Origin: Bacteroidota bacterium
GTDB lineage: Bacteria > Bacteroidota > Bacteroidia > UBA8524
Assembly: GCA_006226545.1 (NCBI GenBank)
Contig: SBGR01000079.1
Location: 1-64,000 of the forward strand
Length of the DNA stretch: 64,000 bases
Direction: 5' to 3'
Below are positions 18,005-29,400 of this stretch, piece after piece. Numbering within the stretch: the stretch's first letter is position 1; every line of letters begins with the position of its first letter. The position numbers and the translations under genes are program-made. Under the pieces are notes generated by a model that was given only the letters and a program-made list of their open reading frames with translations, did no database searches and was not told the origin of the DNA.

Positions 18005-18976
18005 ATGAAAAAACTTCTTATCACCCTCCTATTCGTTGCGCCACTTTTCAGTTATGCGCAAGGAACCGAAGCCATCAAAGCCGAAGCAGAAAAGCTAAAA
18101 AAAGAAAAGTTAGGGAAAGACACCGTTGTTGGATGGAAATACAATGGCTTCATGAATTTCAACTTTTCCCAAACATCGCTCAATAATTGGGCTGCCGGCG
18201 GAAAAAGTGCTATCGCTACTTTGGGAACTGTTAATTTCAACGCGAATTACCGCAACAAGAAATTCAGAAGTTTCAATACCCTGAACATGAACTACGGTAC
18301 CATCAAACAAAACGGTGATCCGGTAGAGAAAAACGATGATCGCATTGAAGTAATCAGCAACAACGGTTACAAAGCCGTAAACAACTTATACTATTCGGCT
18401 TTGGCATCTTTTAGAACGCAGTTTCACGCTACGTTTAAAGAGAATGTCTTGGTATCCAATTTCATGGCCCCTGCTTGGCTTCAAGCTTCTTTGGGACTGA
18501 ACTATACCAAAAACGATAACTTCTCTGTGGTAGTAGCTCCAATAGCCGGAAAATTCACTTTTGTCAACGACCAGCAACTGGCCGATTCAGGTGCCTACGG
18601 TGTGGAAGGCGCCATTATTGATCCGCTTACTTTTCAAGTACTCACTCCCGGAAAGCGAATTAGAACAGAGGTAGGAGCTTATTTCTACATGACAGCCAAA
18701 GTGGACATCATGAAGAACATAACCTTAAGTACCCGTCTCGACCTCTTCAATAACTACACGGACAAAAACGTTGATAACCGCAAGAATATCGACGTGAACT
18801 GGGAAACGAATATCAATATGAAGGTGAACAAATACATCAGCGCATCTTTGTTTACTCACCTCATTTACGACCAGGATATTCCAATCGATATCAACCTGTC
18901 TGACGGATCTGTGATTCAAGGTCCGCGTACCCAATTCAAACAAGTATTGGGCGTTGGACTTTCCTATAAGTTTTAA
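18005..18976 (+). CDS. DUF3078 family outer-membrane protein
   Basis: 323 aa. Signal peptide MKKLLITLLFVAPLFSYA. The central domain is the DUF3078 pattern of Bacteroidota (GWKYNGFMNFNFSQTSLNNWAAGG... FNANYRNKKFRSFNTLNMNYG). Alternating aromatic and polar strands throughout and a C-terminal Phe (GVGLSYKF) suggest an outer-membrane beta barrel. The function of the family is not established. It is probably cotranscribed with the coiled-coil gene and converges with the protease gene, 8 bases between stops. Confidence 0.88.
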   Translation: MKKLLITLLFVAPLFSYAQGTEAIKAEAEKLKKEKLGKDTVVGWKYNGFMNFNFSQTSLNNWAAGGKSAIATLGTVNFNANYRNKKFRSFNTLNMNYGTIKQNGDPVEKNDDRIEVISNNGYKAVNNLYYSALASFRTQFHATFKENVLVSNFMAPAWLQASLGLNYTKNDNFSVVVAPIAGKFTFVNDQQLADSGAYGVEGAIIDPLTFQVLTPGKRIRTEVGAYFYMTAKVDIMKNITLSTRLDLFNNYTDKNVDNRKNIDVNWETNINMKVNKYISASLFTHLIYDQDIPIDINLSDGSVIQGPRTQFKQVLGVGLSYKF

Positions 18977-18984
18977 TAGCGAGG

Positions 18985-19416
18985 TTAAACCTTTAAGGTA
19001 AGGCTTGATTTTCCGTAATTGATTACGGCATCGTATTCTTGGAGTATATCACCACCCAGTATGAGCGAAAATGGCTCTATACCCAGACTGTGGTACATTC
19101 CGGTAATGTGACTTAAATCGAGGATACCGAGGTAAAGGTCTTCAATCGCTAATTCACCTATTTTCAATTTAGGCAAACGAGCCACTTTGGTTTCCATCCC
19201 TTCCGTTCCCAAACCTTTAGCTTGTGTAGCTAAGTTGTCTACCCATTCTAATTTCTTGATAGACTCGGCAGTTTGCAAATCAATAACCGATTTAGAAGCA
19301 CCGGTATCGATAAGTGCGCGGTAGCGCTTGCGGCCAATTTTGACCTCCGTAAAAATATGAAACCCATCACCATCGATATGCTCGACGATGATGGGTGTCT
19401 TATAATTTTTCGCCAT
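18985..19416 (-). CDS. Retropepsin-like aspartic protease
   Basis: 143 aa. One catalytic motif, ALIDTGASKSVID, and a downstream ILGGDIL stretch matching the hydrophobic-hydrophobic-Gly element of retropepsins. A single D[ST]G in a chain of this size implies a homodimer, as in viral proteases. There is no signal peptide, so it acts in the cytosol or is tethered by others. It lies 8 bases downstream of mdh on the same strand and probably shares its transcript. The substrate is unknown. Confidence 0.82.
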   Translation of the reverse strand: MAKNYKTPIIVEHIDGDGFHIFTEVKIGRKRYRALIDTGASKSVIDLQTAESIKKLEWVDNLATQAKGLGTEGMETKVARLPKLKIGELAIEDLYLGILDLSHITGMYHSLGIEPFSLILGGDILQEYDAVINYGKSSLTLKV

Positions 19417-19424
19417 ACTGCGAA

Positions 19425-20357
19425 TTAGAAATCGATGCCGTCAAGAACGTTCATCACTTCTTTCACTGCCTTTGCAGACTCGTTCAAAAGTGCTTTCTCG
19501 TCGTCGTTCAATTGAAGTTCGATGATTTGCTCGATACCGTTTTTACCCAATTTTACAGGAACACCCAAGTAGATGTCTTTCAAACCGTATTCACCTTGCA
19601 ACCAAGCGCAGCATGGGAAAATACGTTTTTGGTCGCGAACGATAGCTTCTACCATCTGAGCAGCAGCAGCACCTGGAGCATACCAAGCAGAAGTACCCAA
19701 TAGGTTAACGATTTCACCGCCACCTACTTTAGCACGTTGGATGATCGCATCCAATTTATCTTTTTCAATCAGTTCAGTAACCGGAATACCACCAACTGTG
19801 GTGTAACGTGGAAGTGGAACCATGGTATCACCGTGACCACCCATCAACACCGCTTGAATGTCTTTTGGAGAGCAATTCAACTCAGTAGCCAAAAACGCAC
19901 GGTAGCGAGCAGTATCAAGGATACCGGCCATACCAAATACGCGTGAAGGATCTACTTTAGCAGTTAAGTAAGCGCAGTAAGTCATTACGTCGAGTGGATT
20001 AGATACCACGATGATTTTCGCATCCGGAGAGTATTTAATCACTTGCTCAGTAACAGACTTCACGATCTTAGCGTTGGTAGCGATAAGGTCATCGCGGCTC
20101 ATGCCCGGTTTACGTGGCAAGCCTGAAGTGATAACTACTACTTCTGAACCAGCTGTTTTGCTGTAATCGTTGGTTGAACCGGTAATGCGGCTATCGTACA
20201 TGTTAACCGGAGCGGTTTGCCACATGTCTAGGGCTTTACCTTCAGCAAAGTTTTCTTTGATGTCGAGCAATACTACTTCATTCGCAAGCTCTTTGTGTGC
20301 GATCACGTCTGCACAAGTAGCACCTACGTTACCGGCGCCTATTACTGATACTTTCAT
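19425..20357 (-). CDS. mdh: Malate dehydrogenase
   Basis: 310 aa NAD-dependent TCA-cycle enzyme interconverting malate and oxaloacetate. Seen: N-terminal Rossmann motif VIGAGNVGATCA, cofactor Asp in LLDIKENFAEGKALD, substrate-binding Arg in SGLPRKPGMSRDDL, NPLD and the second Arg around DPSRVFGMAG, and catalytic His in LMGGHGDTMVP. This is the LDH-like bacterial MDH clade. It is first in a pair with the retropepsin-like gene. No exact -7 element was found in the 100 bases upstream. Confidence 0.97.
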   Translation of the reverse strand: MKVSVIGAGNVGATCADVIAHKELANEVVLLDIKENFAEGKALDMWQTAPVNMYDSRITGSTNDYSKTAGSEVVVITSGLPRKPGMSRDDLIATNAKIVKSVTEQVIKYSPDAKIIVVSNPLDVMTYCAYLTAKVDPSRVFGMAGILDTARYRAFLATELNCSPKDIQAVLMGGHGDTMVPLPRYTTVGGIPVTELIEKDKLDAIIQRAKVGGGEIVNLLGTSAWYAPGAAAAQMVEAIVRDQKRIFPCCAWLQGEYGLKDIYLGVPVKLGKNGIEQIIELQLNDDEKALLNESAKAVKEVMNVLDGIDF

Positions 20358-20457
20358 TGATTGAGAGGACGTTAAAGGTTGATTAAAAATTGAGGCGAAA
20401 TTGCACTTTTTTCAGGGGATTGACAAGCCTGATACCCAGCATATTTTGAGAATATCG

Positions 20458-20826
20458 TTATGGTTTTGCTGGAGAATTTTCCCTTTCTTTTTCTTTCAGC
20501 ACCTTTTCGAGGTTTCGCAGCTTTCTCGCATTCAATTTAGCCCTCACTTTTTCCTCCAAGTACATAAACACCGCCCCCGCAACCAAGGCCGTACCAAAAG
20601 CCAATACGGTTTTCCAGGAAAGGACCTCAATGGAATATCCGCCGTACCTACTGGTTTGCATGCCACCCGAAACAATATTCTGTTCCTTCATTCCCCAAGC
20701 CAAAGCACACAAGACCAATCCGACAACAAACAGCAAACCTATCAATACCTGCAATTCACCGGCATCTTTTGTTTTGAGTTCCTTTATCTTTCTTCGAATC
20801 TGCCTTCTACGGTGTTTAGGTTTCAC
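20458..20826 (-). CDS. Small two-helix membrane protein
   Basis: 122 aa. Very basic N-terminus (KPKHRRRQIRRKIKEL), two transmembrane helices (VLIGLLFVVGLVLCALAWGM and TVLAFGTALVAGAVFMYLEE) joined by a short loop, then a charged helical tail (ARKLRNLEKVLKEKEREN). The two termini are probably cytoplasmic. I recognise no family. It is divergent from the pentapeptide gene, 51 bases between start codons. A near-match -7 (GAACTTTG) occurs on the minus strand in that gap. Confidence 0.7.
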   Translation of the reverse strand: MKPKHRRRQIRRKIKELKTKDAGELQVLIGLLFVVGLVLCALAWGMKEQNIVSGGMQTSRYGGYSIEVLSWKTVLAFGTALVAGAVFMYLEEKVRAKLNARKLRNLEKVLKEKERENSPAKP

Positions 20827-20877
20827 TTTTTAAATCTACGAAATAGCCGATTCAAAGTTCACCTTTATCTTGCAGCC

Positions 20878-21447
20878 ATGGAAGCAAGTTACCTGGATGA
20901 AGAATTTGACGGTCGCGTTTTTGTGGGCGATGAACTCCAAGGAATTGAGTTTGAGAACTGTCATTTCACCCGCTGCAACTTTGAAAGTCTTTCGTTCCAA
21001 GGCAGCAGCTTTATCAACTGTCGCTTTCAAGATTGCAACCTGAGCAATGTAAAACTGACGAAAACGAGCTTTCAAGATGTTCAGTTTAGCGGGTGTAAGA
21101 TGCTAGGCTTGCAGTTCGACCAATGCAACGGCTTCGGCTTCGCTATTCAAGTGAATAACTGCTTGCTCACCCATTCCAATTTCTTTCAGATGGACTTGCG
21201 AAACTCTTCCTTCCTAAACAGCCAATTGCACGGCGTAGATTTTAGCGAAGCGAAGTTAAGCGGAAGCAAACTCAACGGATCCGACCTTCTGGATGCCGTA
21301 TTTGAATTTAGCGATTTGGAGAAAGCCAATTTTAGCGATTGCATCAACCTCCGCATCGACCCAACCAAAAACAAGCTGAAAGGAGCCCTAATCCCTGCCA
21401 ATGAACTTGCCGGCTTGCTTTATCCATTTCAGATTAGGGTGGTTTAG
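20878..21447 (+). CDS. Pentapeptide-repeat protein, Qnr/McbG-like
   Basis: 189 aa from ATG 20878; the ORF track's upstream 159 codons are non-coding or antisense. The protein is almost entirely A(D/N)LxX-type pentapeptides (FENCHFTRCNFESLSFQGSSF, CRFQDCNLSNVKL). A break near residue 85 (FGFAIQVNNCLL) and a non-repeat C-terminal segment (ALIPANELAGLLYPFQI) could correspond to the break and dimerisation helix of Qnr proteins. These fold as a quadrilateral beta-helix that mimics DNA and can protect gyrase. Gyrase binding here is inferred, and many pentapeptide proteins have no such activity. Confidence 0.88.
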   Translation: MEASYLDEEFDGRVFVGDELQGIEFENCHFTRCNFESLSFQGSSFINCRFQDCNLSNVKLTKTSFQDVQFSGCKMLGLQFDQCNGFGFAIQVNNCLLTHSNFFQMDLRNSSFLNSQLHGVDFSEAKLSGSKLNGSDLLDAVFEFSDLEKANFSDCINLRIDPTKNKLKGALIPANELAGLLYPFQIRVV

Positions 21448-21457
21448 TTTTGGTTAA

Positions 21458-23458
21458 TCAGTTGCCGGTAATCACACCAACCGGAATGCTGCGCTTTGTT
21501 TCGGTTCCATCAACAAACCAAATCTTCACGGCATAAAAATAGATTTTGTTTCGCTCTACTTTTCGGTCGATGAATACCCGCTGATCGCCGGCTATTTTGC
21601 CAGGCATTGGACTGAGCGACACTCTGGATGGACCCCTATAAACTTCAATAGCGCGAATAGCCGTATCTGTATAATCCCAATGCAGCTCCACCGTATTGCT
21701 TAGGCTATCGTAAACCGCCGAAACGACTTTAACCTCTGTTTTGAAATGTTTATTAGCAGACTGAACATACAATCCCGAAGAGCCTGGCGATCTGTTTTGT
21801 GCATCATCTTCTGCATACAAACGGTAAAAATACCAAGAAGCAGGCTTCACCTGTTTATCGGTAAAACTAGTATCCAATACGCCTAGCTCTACCCATACTG
21901 TATCCTTTGCTCCTATTCGCTGCAACCATTGTTTTTCTACATCACCACTTGAGCTTAACTTCCATTCCAGCGTAATTCCAGAATCTTGAACAGAAAAATC
22001 AAAAAACACCGGAGGCACCGGGGCATTGTAATCCGGACGTTTTACCTTAATAATCTCCGAAGTCAATGACCGGTTGAAACGCTTATCAACGCACTGAATG
22101 CGGTAATACACCTCTTCGTTTAACATGTTTAAACTAAGGGTATCATAGAAATAATTTCCAGGCAAAGGCTGATTGTAAATTCCACTGAATTCCACATTGC
22201 TATCGTTGGAGAAGAAAACCAAATAACCATCCAAGTCTTCCTCGGTTCCCATCTCCCATTCCAATTTCACCACACCAAAACTATCCACTTGCGCTTTCAG
22301 TCCTTGAGGCTTTGCCGGTGGCACAAGGTCTTTGTACTGATAATACAATCCGCTCATGGCCGGATTACCCGCGGTATCTACCACCTGAGCAAGAAGGTAA
22401 ATATCTTGAATCTGATTTGGATTTTCCCAATAAAAGCTATCGGTTCCAGGATCTAATAATTGCTTGGTAATTGGAGTGTACGCCACACCATCCTCTGCTC
22501 GTATTCCAAGAGCAATTCCGCGTTCGCCGTGTGCCTTCTCGCAAGCCTGCCATTGAATAATCAAAGCACCGTTGGCTAATTCCCGAGCCCTCAATCCCTC
22601 GATGGCCGGAGGTGGCGTTTTATCTCTTCCCATGGCAATTACCGAAGTGGATGGCGCAGATAAATCGCCAAACGCGTCAATAAACAATACACGGTAGGCA
22701 TAGGGAATATAATTTTCGACCGTATCGGAATAATGCAAAAAGGACGCGTTGGCATTTGCAGAAATCAACCTGCCATTTATTGGTTTAAAGTCCTTGCTTG
22801 ATTGTTCCTTCTTTTCCAGGTAATAAGCTGTAGCTCCGGCAGATTGGGCCCACTTTAAAGCTACTTCACCCTCCTTCTCTAGGGCTTCGGGATTTGCAGC
22901 GGAGTCGGCTATAGCCACTTCACCGGGGAAAAAGTAAAGGGTATCGCTAATAAAACCTTCTCCAACTGCATAAGCCCTGTATTGGTAAAGCAATCCTTGC
23001 TTCAGCTGTTTATCGCAAAAACGAAGATTGGCTTGATTCGCTGCTTCAATGTTTACATCTGCACCAAACGACAAAGTGGCCCACAAAAACTGCAGCTCAT
23101 TCTGTATATTTAAATGTTCTGCCGGGTTCAGTGAACTTATTTCTTCCAAGGCTAAAATCTTTTGTAAAGACGCTGCAGCAACAGCTCCTTGATCAAAACG
23201 GAAAGAAGACAAGTTCCAGCGCTCCGGCCTTTGCATCGCCTGCTTGGCATAAAATTGAAAGCCGTCATTGAATGGCGCCTTTCTTTCAATTACAAAACTG
23301 GATTTCGCCAGATGAAACAAGCCTTCCGCCTGATCTACATTCCACCTCAGCACAACGGAATCTCCATAGTTTTTGCATTGGCCTTTAAGGAATAAAGTAT
23401 CCTGAGCCAAAGCCGACAACTGAAAGCAAAGCAGAAACAAAATCAGGACTTTCTTCAT
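21458..23458 (-). CDS. Secreted fibronectin type III-like protein
   Basis: 666 aa. Signal peptide MKKVLILFLLCFQLSALA. Several Fn3-like modules are visible, for example around GEVALKWAQSAGATAYYLEKKEQS, PEGLKAQ-type openings such as AKPQGLKAQVDSFGVVKLEW, and VHWDY/YFYAVKIW ends. There is no clear T9SS C-terminal domain, so it may be retained in the periplasm or associate with partners. ATG overlaps the TANFOR giant's stop (ATGA), indicating translational coupling. Its function most likely depends on the giant protein and the beta-barrel gene upstream. Confidence 0.85.
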   Translation of the reverse strand: MKKVLILFLLCFQLSALAQDTLFLKGQCKNYGDSVVLRWNVDQAEGLFHLAKSSFVIERKAPFNDGFQFYAKQAMQRPERWNLSSFRFDQGAVAAASLQKILALEEISSLNPAEHLNIQNELQFLWATLSFGADVNIEAANQANLRFCDKQLKQGLLYQYRAYAVGEGFISDTLYFFPGEVAIADSAANPEALEKEGEVALKWAQSAGATAYYLEKKEQSSKDFKPINGRLISANANASFLHYSDTVENYIPYAYRVLFIDAFGDLSAPSTSVIAMGRDKTPPPAIEGLRARELANGALIIQWQACEKAHGERGIALGIRAEDGVAYTPITKQLLDPGTDSFYWENPNQIQDIYLLAQVVDTAGNPAMSGLYYQYKDLVPPAKPQGLKAQVDSFGVVKLEWEMGTEEDLDGYLVFFSNDSNVEFSGIYNQPLPGNYFYDTLSLNMLNEEVYYRIQCVDKRFNRSLTSEIIKVKRPDYNAPVPPVFFDFSVQDSGITLEWKLSSSGDVEKQWLQRIGAKDTVWVELGVLDTSFTDKQVKPASWYFYRLYAEDDAQNRSPGSSGLYVQSANKHFKTEVKVVSAVYDSLSNTVELHWDYTDTAIRAIEVYRGPSRVSLSPMPGKIAGDQRVFIDRKVERNKIYFYAVKIWFVDGTETKRSIPVGVITGN

Positions 23459-26400
23459 CGTGTAAAGGTTGAAAAACTGGTGGAACCAAAGGTTCGGGTG
23501 ATGGTAGCCGATTCAAGGGTTAGCCTACTGATATAAACTTTTTTTGCCGTTGCCGTGCCTTGTGTTAGCGGACGTAAATGCGCCACAAACGAATCGCTAG
23601 ATGCAGGCAAAACGAAAGGCTGTCCACCGCTGTACAATCGGCTAACAAGTTGAATTTCACTTACTGAAAGGCCATAATACCAAGTAGACGGAGCTCTAGT
23701 AATGATGAGGTTGGCTAGCAGAACAGCTCGTGCATGTTCTTTCGAAGCCATTGGAATAAAATCATAGAACAAATTCAGTCGTGTTCCGAGTTCAATTGTT
23801 GCGGTACTTGTGCCACTGATTGTTTTGGCTTCATATCCTGATCCAAATAAGCCCCCGCTGCTAACTTGGCCTGTTTGCGGATCAATGGTCAGGTTTGTAT
23901 TTACCGATTCACCGGTTATGGATTGCGATACCGAGGAATTTAAAAACACCTGGCTGATTTCCGGTTTGAAGGAGTTCAATCTTGTGTCGGCCATTCTTAA
24001 ATCAAATCCGAAGTATGAATTTGTCGGAAGTGGGGCTTTAATGTGATCATCCAGCTGCACATTAACCCCTTTCAATTGCTTACTGATATCAAAAAATTGG
24101 GCTACGTACGGACGCTTTTTCCAAAGGCTGTCGCCGGCCTTAAATACTTTTGGCCTGTAGAATCCGGTAAGCCAGTTGTTATCGTCCAAAGCGCTATTGG
24201 AAACCACCGGATGAACCTTCTGGGCAAGAATAAGATTTGTGCCCTTGTAGAAACCTTTCACTTCATAATTTTCAAAAGGCTCTTCGGTTATCAATTCAAT
24301 AGTGGTACCCGTAGAGCTGCTCAAGGCATATTTACTTATGCTTTGTTGTAAGGCTTGAAGCTTCATTTGGGTATTCGCGTATTTACTCACTCCGAACACA
24401 AAAGAATGCATCATAACACGAGGATCGCCTTGCACCTTGGCTTCTCTTAGTTTCCTGAAGATTTCCGGATTGGATTGCGGACTAACAACCGGATCATTCC
24501 CTCCCGGACCCTCTTGCGGCATGATTTGTCCGCCACTTAAACTGCCCGATGTAAAGGTATTGGCTGTTCCGGTATAGAGACTGGTATTCTGGAGAGGTGT
24601 TCCCGGAATTTTTTCGCGGATTAACCGAAACTGATAAAGTTTGTCAGGACCAAGATTTGGTGGCAGGTTAAAGAGTATTTGCTCTCGCGCAAAACGCAAT
24701 GGGGTGCGGAAAGTATCCGATGGGTCTCCGGCCCTAACAAATTGTCCGTACCAGATATAGTAACCTGTAAGCTCCCTCATTTCAGGTGTAGATGGAGGGT
24801 TGGAAAAAAAGGCCGATTGCACATCTGATCGGGTACAGACAATTTTTCCCTCTGTAAACTCACCTTTTTTGAAATAATTCTCTCCGGCTAAAGGTGTGCT
24901 GTAAACGATGTATTCAGGAGAAAACGCTGCAATGGCTTCTGTTGTGAAGGTATAGAATAAGGTGGTATCCCAAGTACGACCGTTGGCCATGGTTCTAGTC
25001 CAAGTTCCCGTAGTTCCCGTGGTGGCGCTGTATACAAAGCGTTCTACATAGTATTTTGCTTCAATTCGGTAAACTGTATTTCCGGCTTTCAAAAAGGCCT
25101 GAGGAATCAATTTGGAAACCAACCGACCTTCTGCCGGTTTAGTGGTAGCTATTACCAGCGGACTAGTTGAAAGTTGACCTTGACGGATTCGGTAGTACTC
25201 TTGTCTAACGCGAATTTGTTCCGGTCTTGTTCTACCGCTTAAGGTATAGGAAATAATGCTATCCAGCGGGAAGTTCAATTCAATATAGGGTTCTACGCCA
25301 ATCATGACATTTTCAGCGGCAGGCGCCGGTGAAACCTGAGCTACAATCGCGTTGATATTCACCGTTTGCTTAGGAATGCTTGGAACACATTTCGGGTCTT
25401 CATTGAGTTCAAAGTCAAACCTTCTGCTCCCTTGAATCAATCCGCCTAAAGCGGTGAAATTCGCAGAGAATTGTCCATTGAACGTATAAGGATTCATCAT
25501 ACCGGCATTCAATAGCATACCGGCATTCATTTCTGCCACCACCAAATCGCCTTTGAACACGGGCAAATCCACGTGCATACCCAAGGCAATATTGGAGTAG
25601 GCATAAGCTCGTCCGGTCATGTACCAACCTTGAATGCCATCTCTTCCATTGCAATTAGGAGCATTTGGCTCCAACAAGCCATCAAGGGCAAACTGCAATT
25701 CCATTCCGGCATAAAAGCTACCCAGCTCTATTTTCTTTTCTGGAATATTGGCATCCACACCCATCAATACCATAAAATCATTGCTGCTTGGTCTAGGGCG
25801 GATTGAAGGAATACGAAGACCCGCTTGTTCCAGTTTTTTGGCTAATTCCGTTTGTATCGGTGGTAGGTTCGAAGGCAAATCGTTGCCCATCAAGAGATAG
25901 CCCCCGGCTTCAAAAAGCGATTTATTGCCTTGGTAGAATCCGAATCCCATGCGCCCATTTTCTAAAAACGGATTACCCATACGTATATGCCAAATAGGGT
26001 TAAGAGACGACATATCTACCAGCAGGTCTATCATCCCGGCGTAATACACGGTTCGGTTGTCGATGGTTTGCGGCGTTCTGCCTCGAACGGCACCATTACC
26101 AACATTGACCAAGGCACTTAGGTTGCCAATGAATTTCTTTCTGCTCACGTCAATGGTGGTAATACCTCGAATGAACACCGGCGCGGTAGTTTTATCAGGA
26201 GTGGTCATCCACATATTACCTTCCATCGTCAATTTGCTTAATGACCCGAAGTTGCTGATTTCGGCAAAGAGTCCGAGTTCACCAAAGAGCGGCGATCCCG
26301 GCGGGCCTGTTATGCCTAACATGGCGCCAAATCCAAATAATTGGTTATTGTCCGGAACAAAGCTCGCTCCACTAAACGATTGACCTAATCTTGGTGTACC

Positions 26401-29400
26401 GCTCACGGCAGCAGCATCTCCCGGAATACGGCTCATCTTATACCAAGCCTCTCCTTTGATTGCATTGGCGTAAATCACATTGGCGGAAAAATCAATCGGT
26501 ATTGGAGGAAACTCGGCCCCGGCGCCAACCATCCAATAACGCATGTTGTTCTTTTCACCGAAAATGGCGGAAACACCTACCGCAATGGTTGGTTCAAACT
26601 TCGCTTGAATGATACCAGAAATAGCATTTCCATAAACCGGATCATTCGCTACGATGGCTATGCCACCCACCACCGAAACCACACCACTTAATTTAGCATC
26701 TACCCGGATGGTATCGAGATTCAGTCCGGCAAAATCCATCTCCCAGAGTTGTCCTTCTTTTTTCGGAACCCCAAACAAGCCAAAATTAAACTGTCCTCCA
26801 ATTCCATTACCATCTGCACCACCTTCTGTGATATTAATAGCCAAGCCCATGGATATTCCTTTTCTGATTCCGGGTGTCAAGGCTGCATCTTCAAACAAAC
26901 ATTTTCCATTGAACTCGGTAAAATCAAAACGGGTAATCTGAACCGGGAATCCGCCCACCTTTTTAGGTTCAGTCGAAACGGGAGCGGGCGTTGGACTTTC
27001 GCTAGACCCTCCTCCAACCAAGCGATTCATTTGCATACCGCCTAGTTTATCCAAACTGATGCGAAACGAATCCAAGCTTCCAAAACCCGTTCTTAACTTC
27101 AAGCCTTCAAACGGCAATGTTCCAAAGCGAATGTCTTTTAATCCAAGAAGCTCCTCTGCCTCCATAGCAACTTCTCCATTGAAATTGGCATTGAGCATCC
27201 AGGAGTTCGGGTTACGCACATCACCCTTCAGGCCAATGGTGCTGCTTTCATCGAGGTTTACACTGGCAAACCAGGCTGGCATACTCAATGTCTCCGGGTT
27301 GGTGATGCTGAAATCCATGTTCAGGCTATCTCTGGTTCTTCCTGTAGAAAGAAGCAGCTGATAAGCGAAAGGTTCTGTGAATAGTGGCGCACCCAACTCA
27401 CCCACCAGTCTGGAGCCACTCAAGGCATTGCTTACCACTTCAAAAGAGAATCGCTCAATGGAGAATTTCCATCCGGCTAAGGCGCCTGAATCCAGGTTCA
27501 AAAGGTTATCCGCTCCCACGCTCACCGTTAATCCGGAAGGGTCCATCAACATATTTTGCGCTGTGAATTGCAAGCCATTCGCGGTATCCCCTCCACTAAG
27601 CGCATCAGGTAAACGCATGGAGAATTCGCCGATATAGATTCCTTGCCAATCTGCTCCCCGCGTGCCTGCATAGCCTGCCGGAAACTGAATCGTTGAAGGA
27701 TTCATCACGTGAGAAAAATCCAACGTGAGGTGGCGTGCACTGAACTGGAAACCAGGAAGAAGAGTAGCTTCAAAACTTCGGTTCAAATCCAGCTCCAGCA
27801 TCCAATTTTGCATAGAAGCCACTGAGGCAAATCCGACGGCCGTAACTTTTCCGGGAGAAGGCAAACCTCTGTTCATGGGCGCCACCAAATCGCGACCCAA
27901 TTCAAGCGAAACTTTCAGGTCTATTTGCTTAAATCCATTGCAATCCCAAATCATGCGCGTACCGCTCACAGAAGACGTATCCGATTCTCGTCCAAGAATC
28001 TGAAACTCGGTAGAATCTGTCACTTGTATGCGTACCGCACCAATTAAATCTAAAGCGCCACCTTCAGTGATATCTGCTAAACCTTTGGCATTTAAGCACA
28101 CATCGGTAGCCCCAAATCCCAAGATTTGCCTATGCCCTAAGGCTGTGAATTCCACAAGTGAAACCGCATTGAGATTGGCCCTTTCCGGGGTAAAACGTAA
28201 ATCTGTTAAAGCGATGGTATACGGAAAGTTATCTACCGTCTTGCTCAAGCCTATTGGCAATTTTACCGGCTCATTGCTCAGTTCATCCAACAGTAAACAA
28301 GCCGGACTATTGATAAAATCATAGTATTCCGCCACTTTGCTGTGTGCCCCGGCTATCAGTTTATTTTTGAACTCATCAATTAGCCCGATTCCGGTATTCG
28401 TGCCATTCGTAACGGTACCCAACAGATCTGAGGTTTGGTATTGCGCCCTTACTTCACCACTAATCAACCTGCCTGAATCATTAAACTGAACACGATTGAA
28501 CCCAACGGCTAAAGGTCTTGGAAACAGTGAACATTTGATTTTTCCTTCACCGGAAAATTGTCCGGACGCTTCCCTGCGAATGGCCGTAAGTGTCATTTCA
28601 AACTGCCCCACCTTCATCACTTGTCCAAGTTTAGGTAAGGAATCGCTTGCTTGTCTATTGATACCCGACATTGGAAACACACAGCCCAAACCACAAACGG
28701 GTGTATCGCTAGAAGCAATTAGTGAATCAACCACCTCAAAGCTGTCGACAGCACTGAAGCGGTAATTGATTCTTTTCAGGAAGTCAAATCGATCCAATTC
28801 ATTGGCAGTTGTGCTATCAATCAGCAATTGTCCCAAGGCCATTAGGTTGAGCTGATTAGCGAAATAGTCTTTGTGCAGTTGCTGTGTTGTATCCACATCG
28901 GTTGGATTACTCCAGGTTATGCGGTAATAAAATTTTCCCTGTGGTAATGAATCCAGCTTTTCATTTCGCGGGAGATAAAAATCGTTCATAACCCGACCTT
29001 GTGAACCGGGAACTGAGTAGGATTCAATAATGGCTTTCGACTTTACCATAATGATACTATCGAAGCGTGGATCAGCCGCCACCTCGATATTCCATTGCTG
29101 TGCTGCAAAAAGCCTTGACCATTGCGAATTCCAAACCTCTCCATTTCCATTCTCAGGAAATACTTTAGCCGGCATGGCGGAAGGCTTAAAGCTGATTTCT
29201 ATGTTTCCTTTGTTAACCTGCCTTCCATTGAAGGTAGACACAAGTTCAGGCGTTTTCATCCCAACTTGAAACCCACCTTGAAGCGTGGCTTGCCCATTTT
29301 GCAAACTAGGGCTCAGGTTATTTAGCGATTGATTATGGCGAAAAGCCAACTCAAAGCTATCCAGAGAAATGGACGGGGTTCCAGCCGAAGTATAATAAGC

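Noticed and set aside
20401-20877. N-terminal part of the 348-aa plus-strand ORF before the pentapeptide protein
   Set aside because: It is antisense to the 122-aa membrane protein, and the pentapeptide repeats begin right after ATG 20878.
26057-28765. Series of plus-strand ORFs of 78-108 aa opposite the TANFOR giant
   Set aside because: All are antisense to the 3042-aa frame, low in known motifs and rich in Ser/Pro, as expected from shadow frames.
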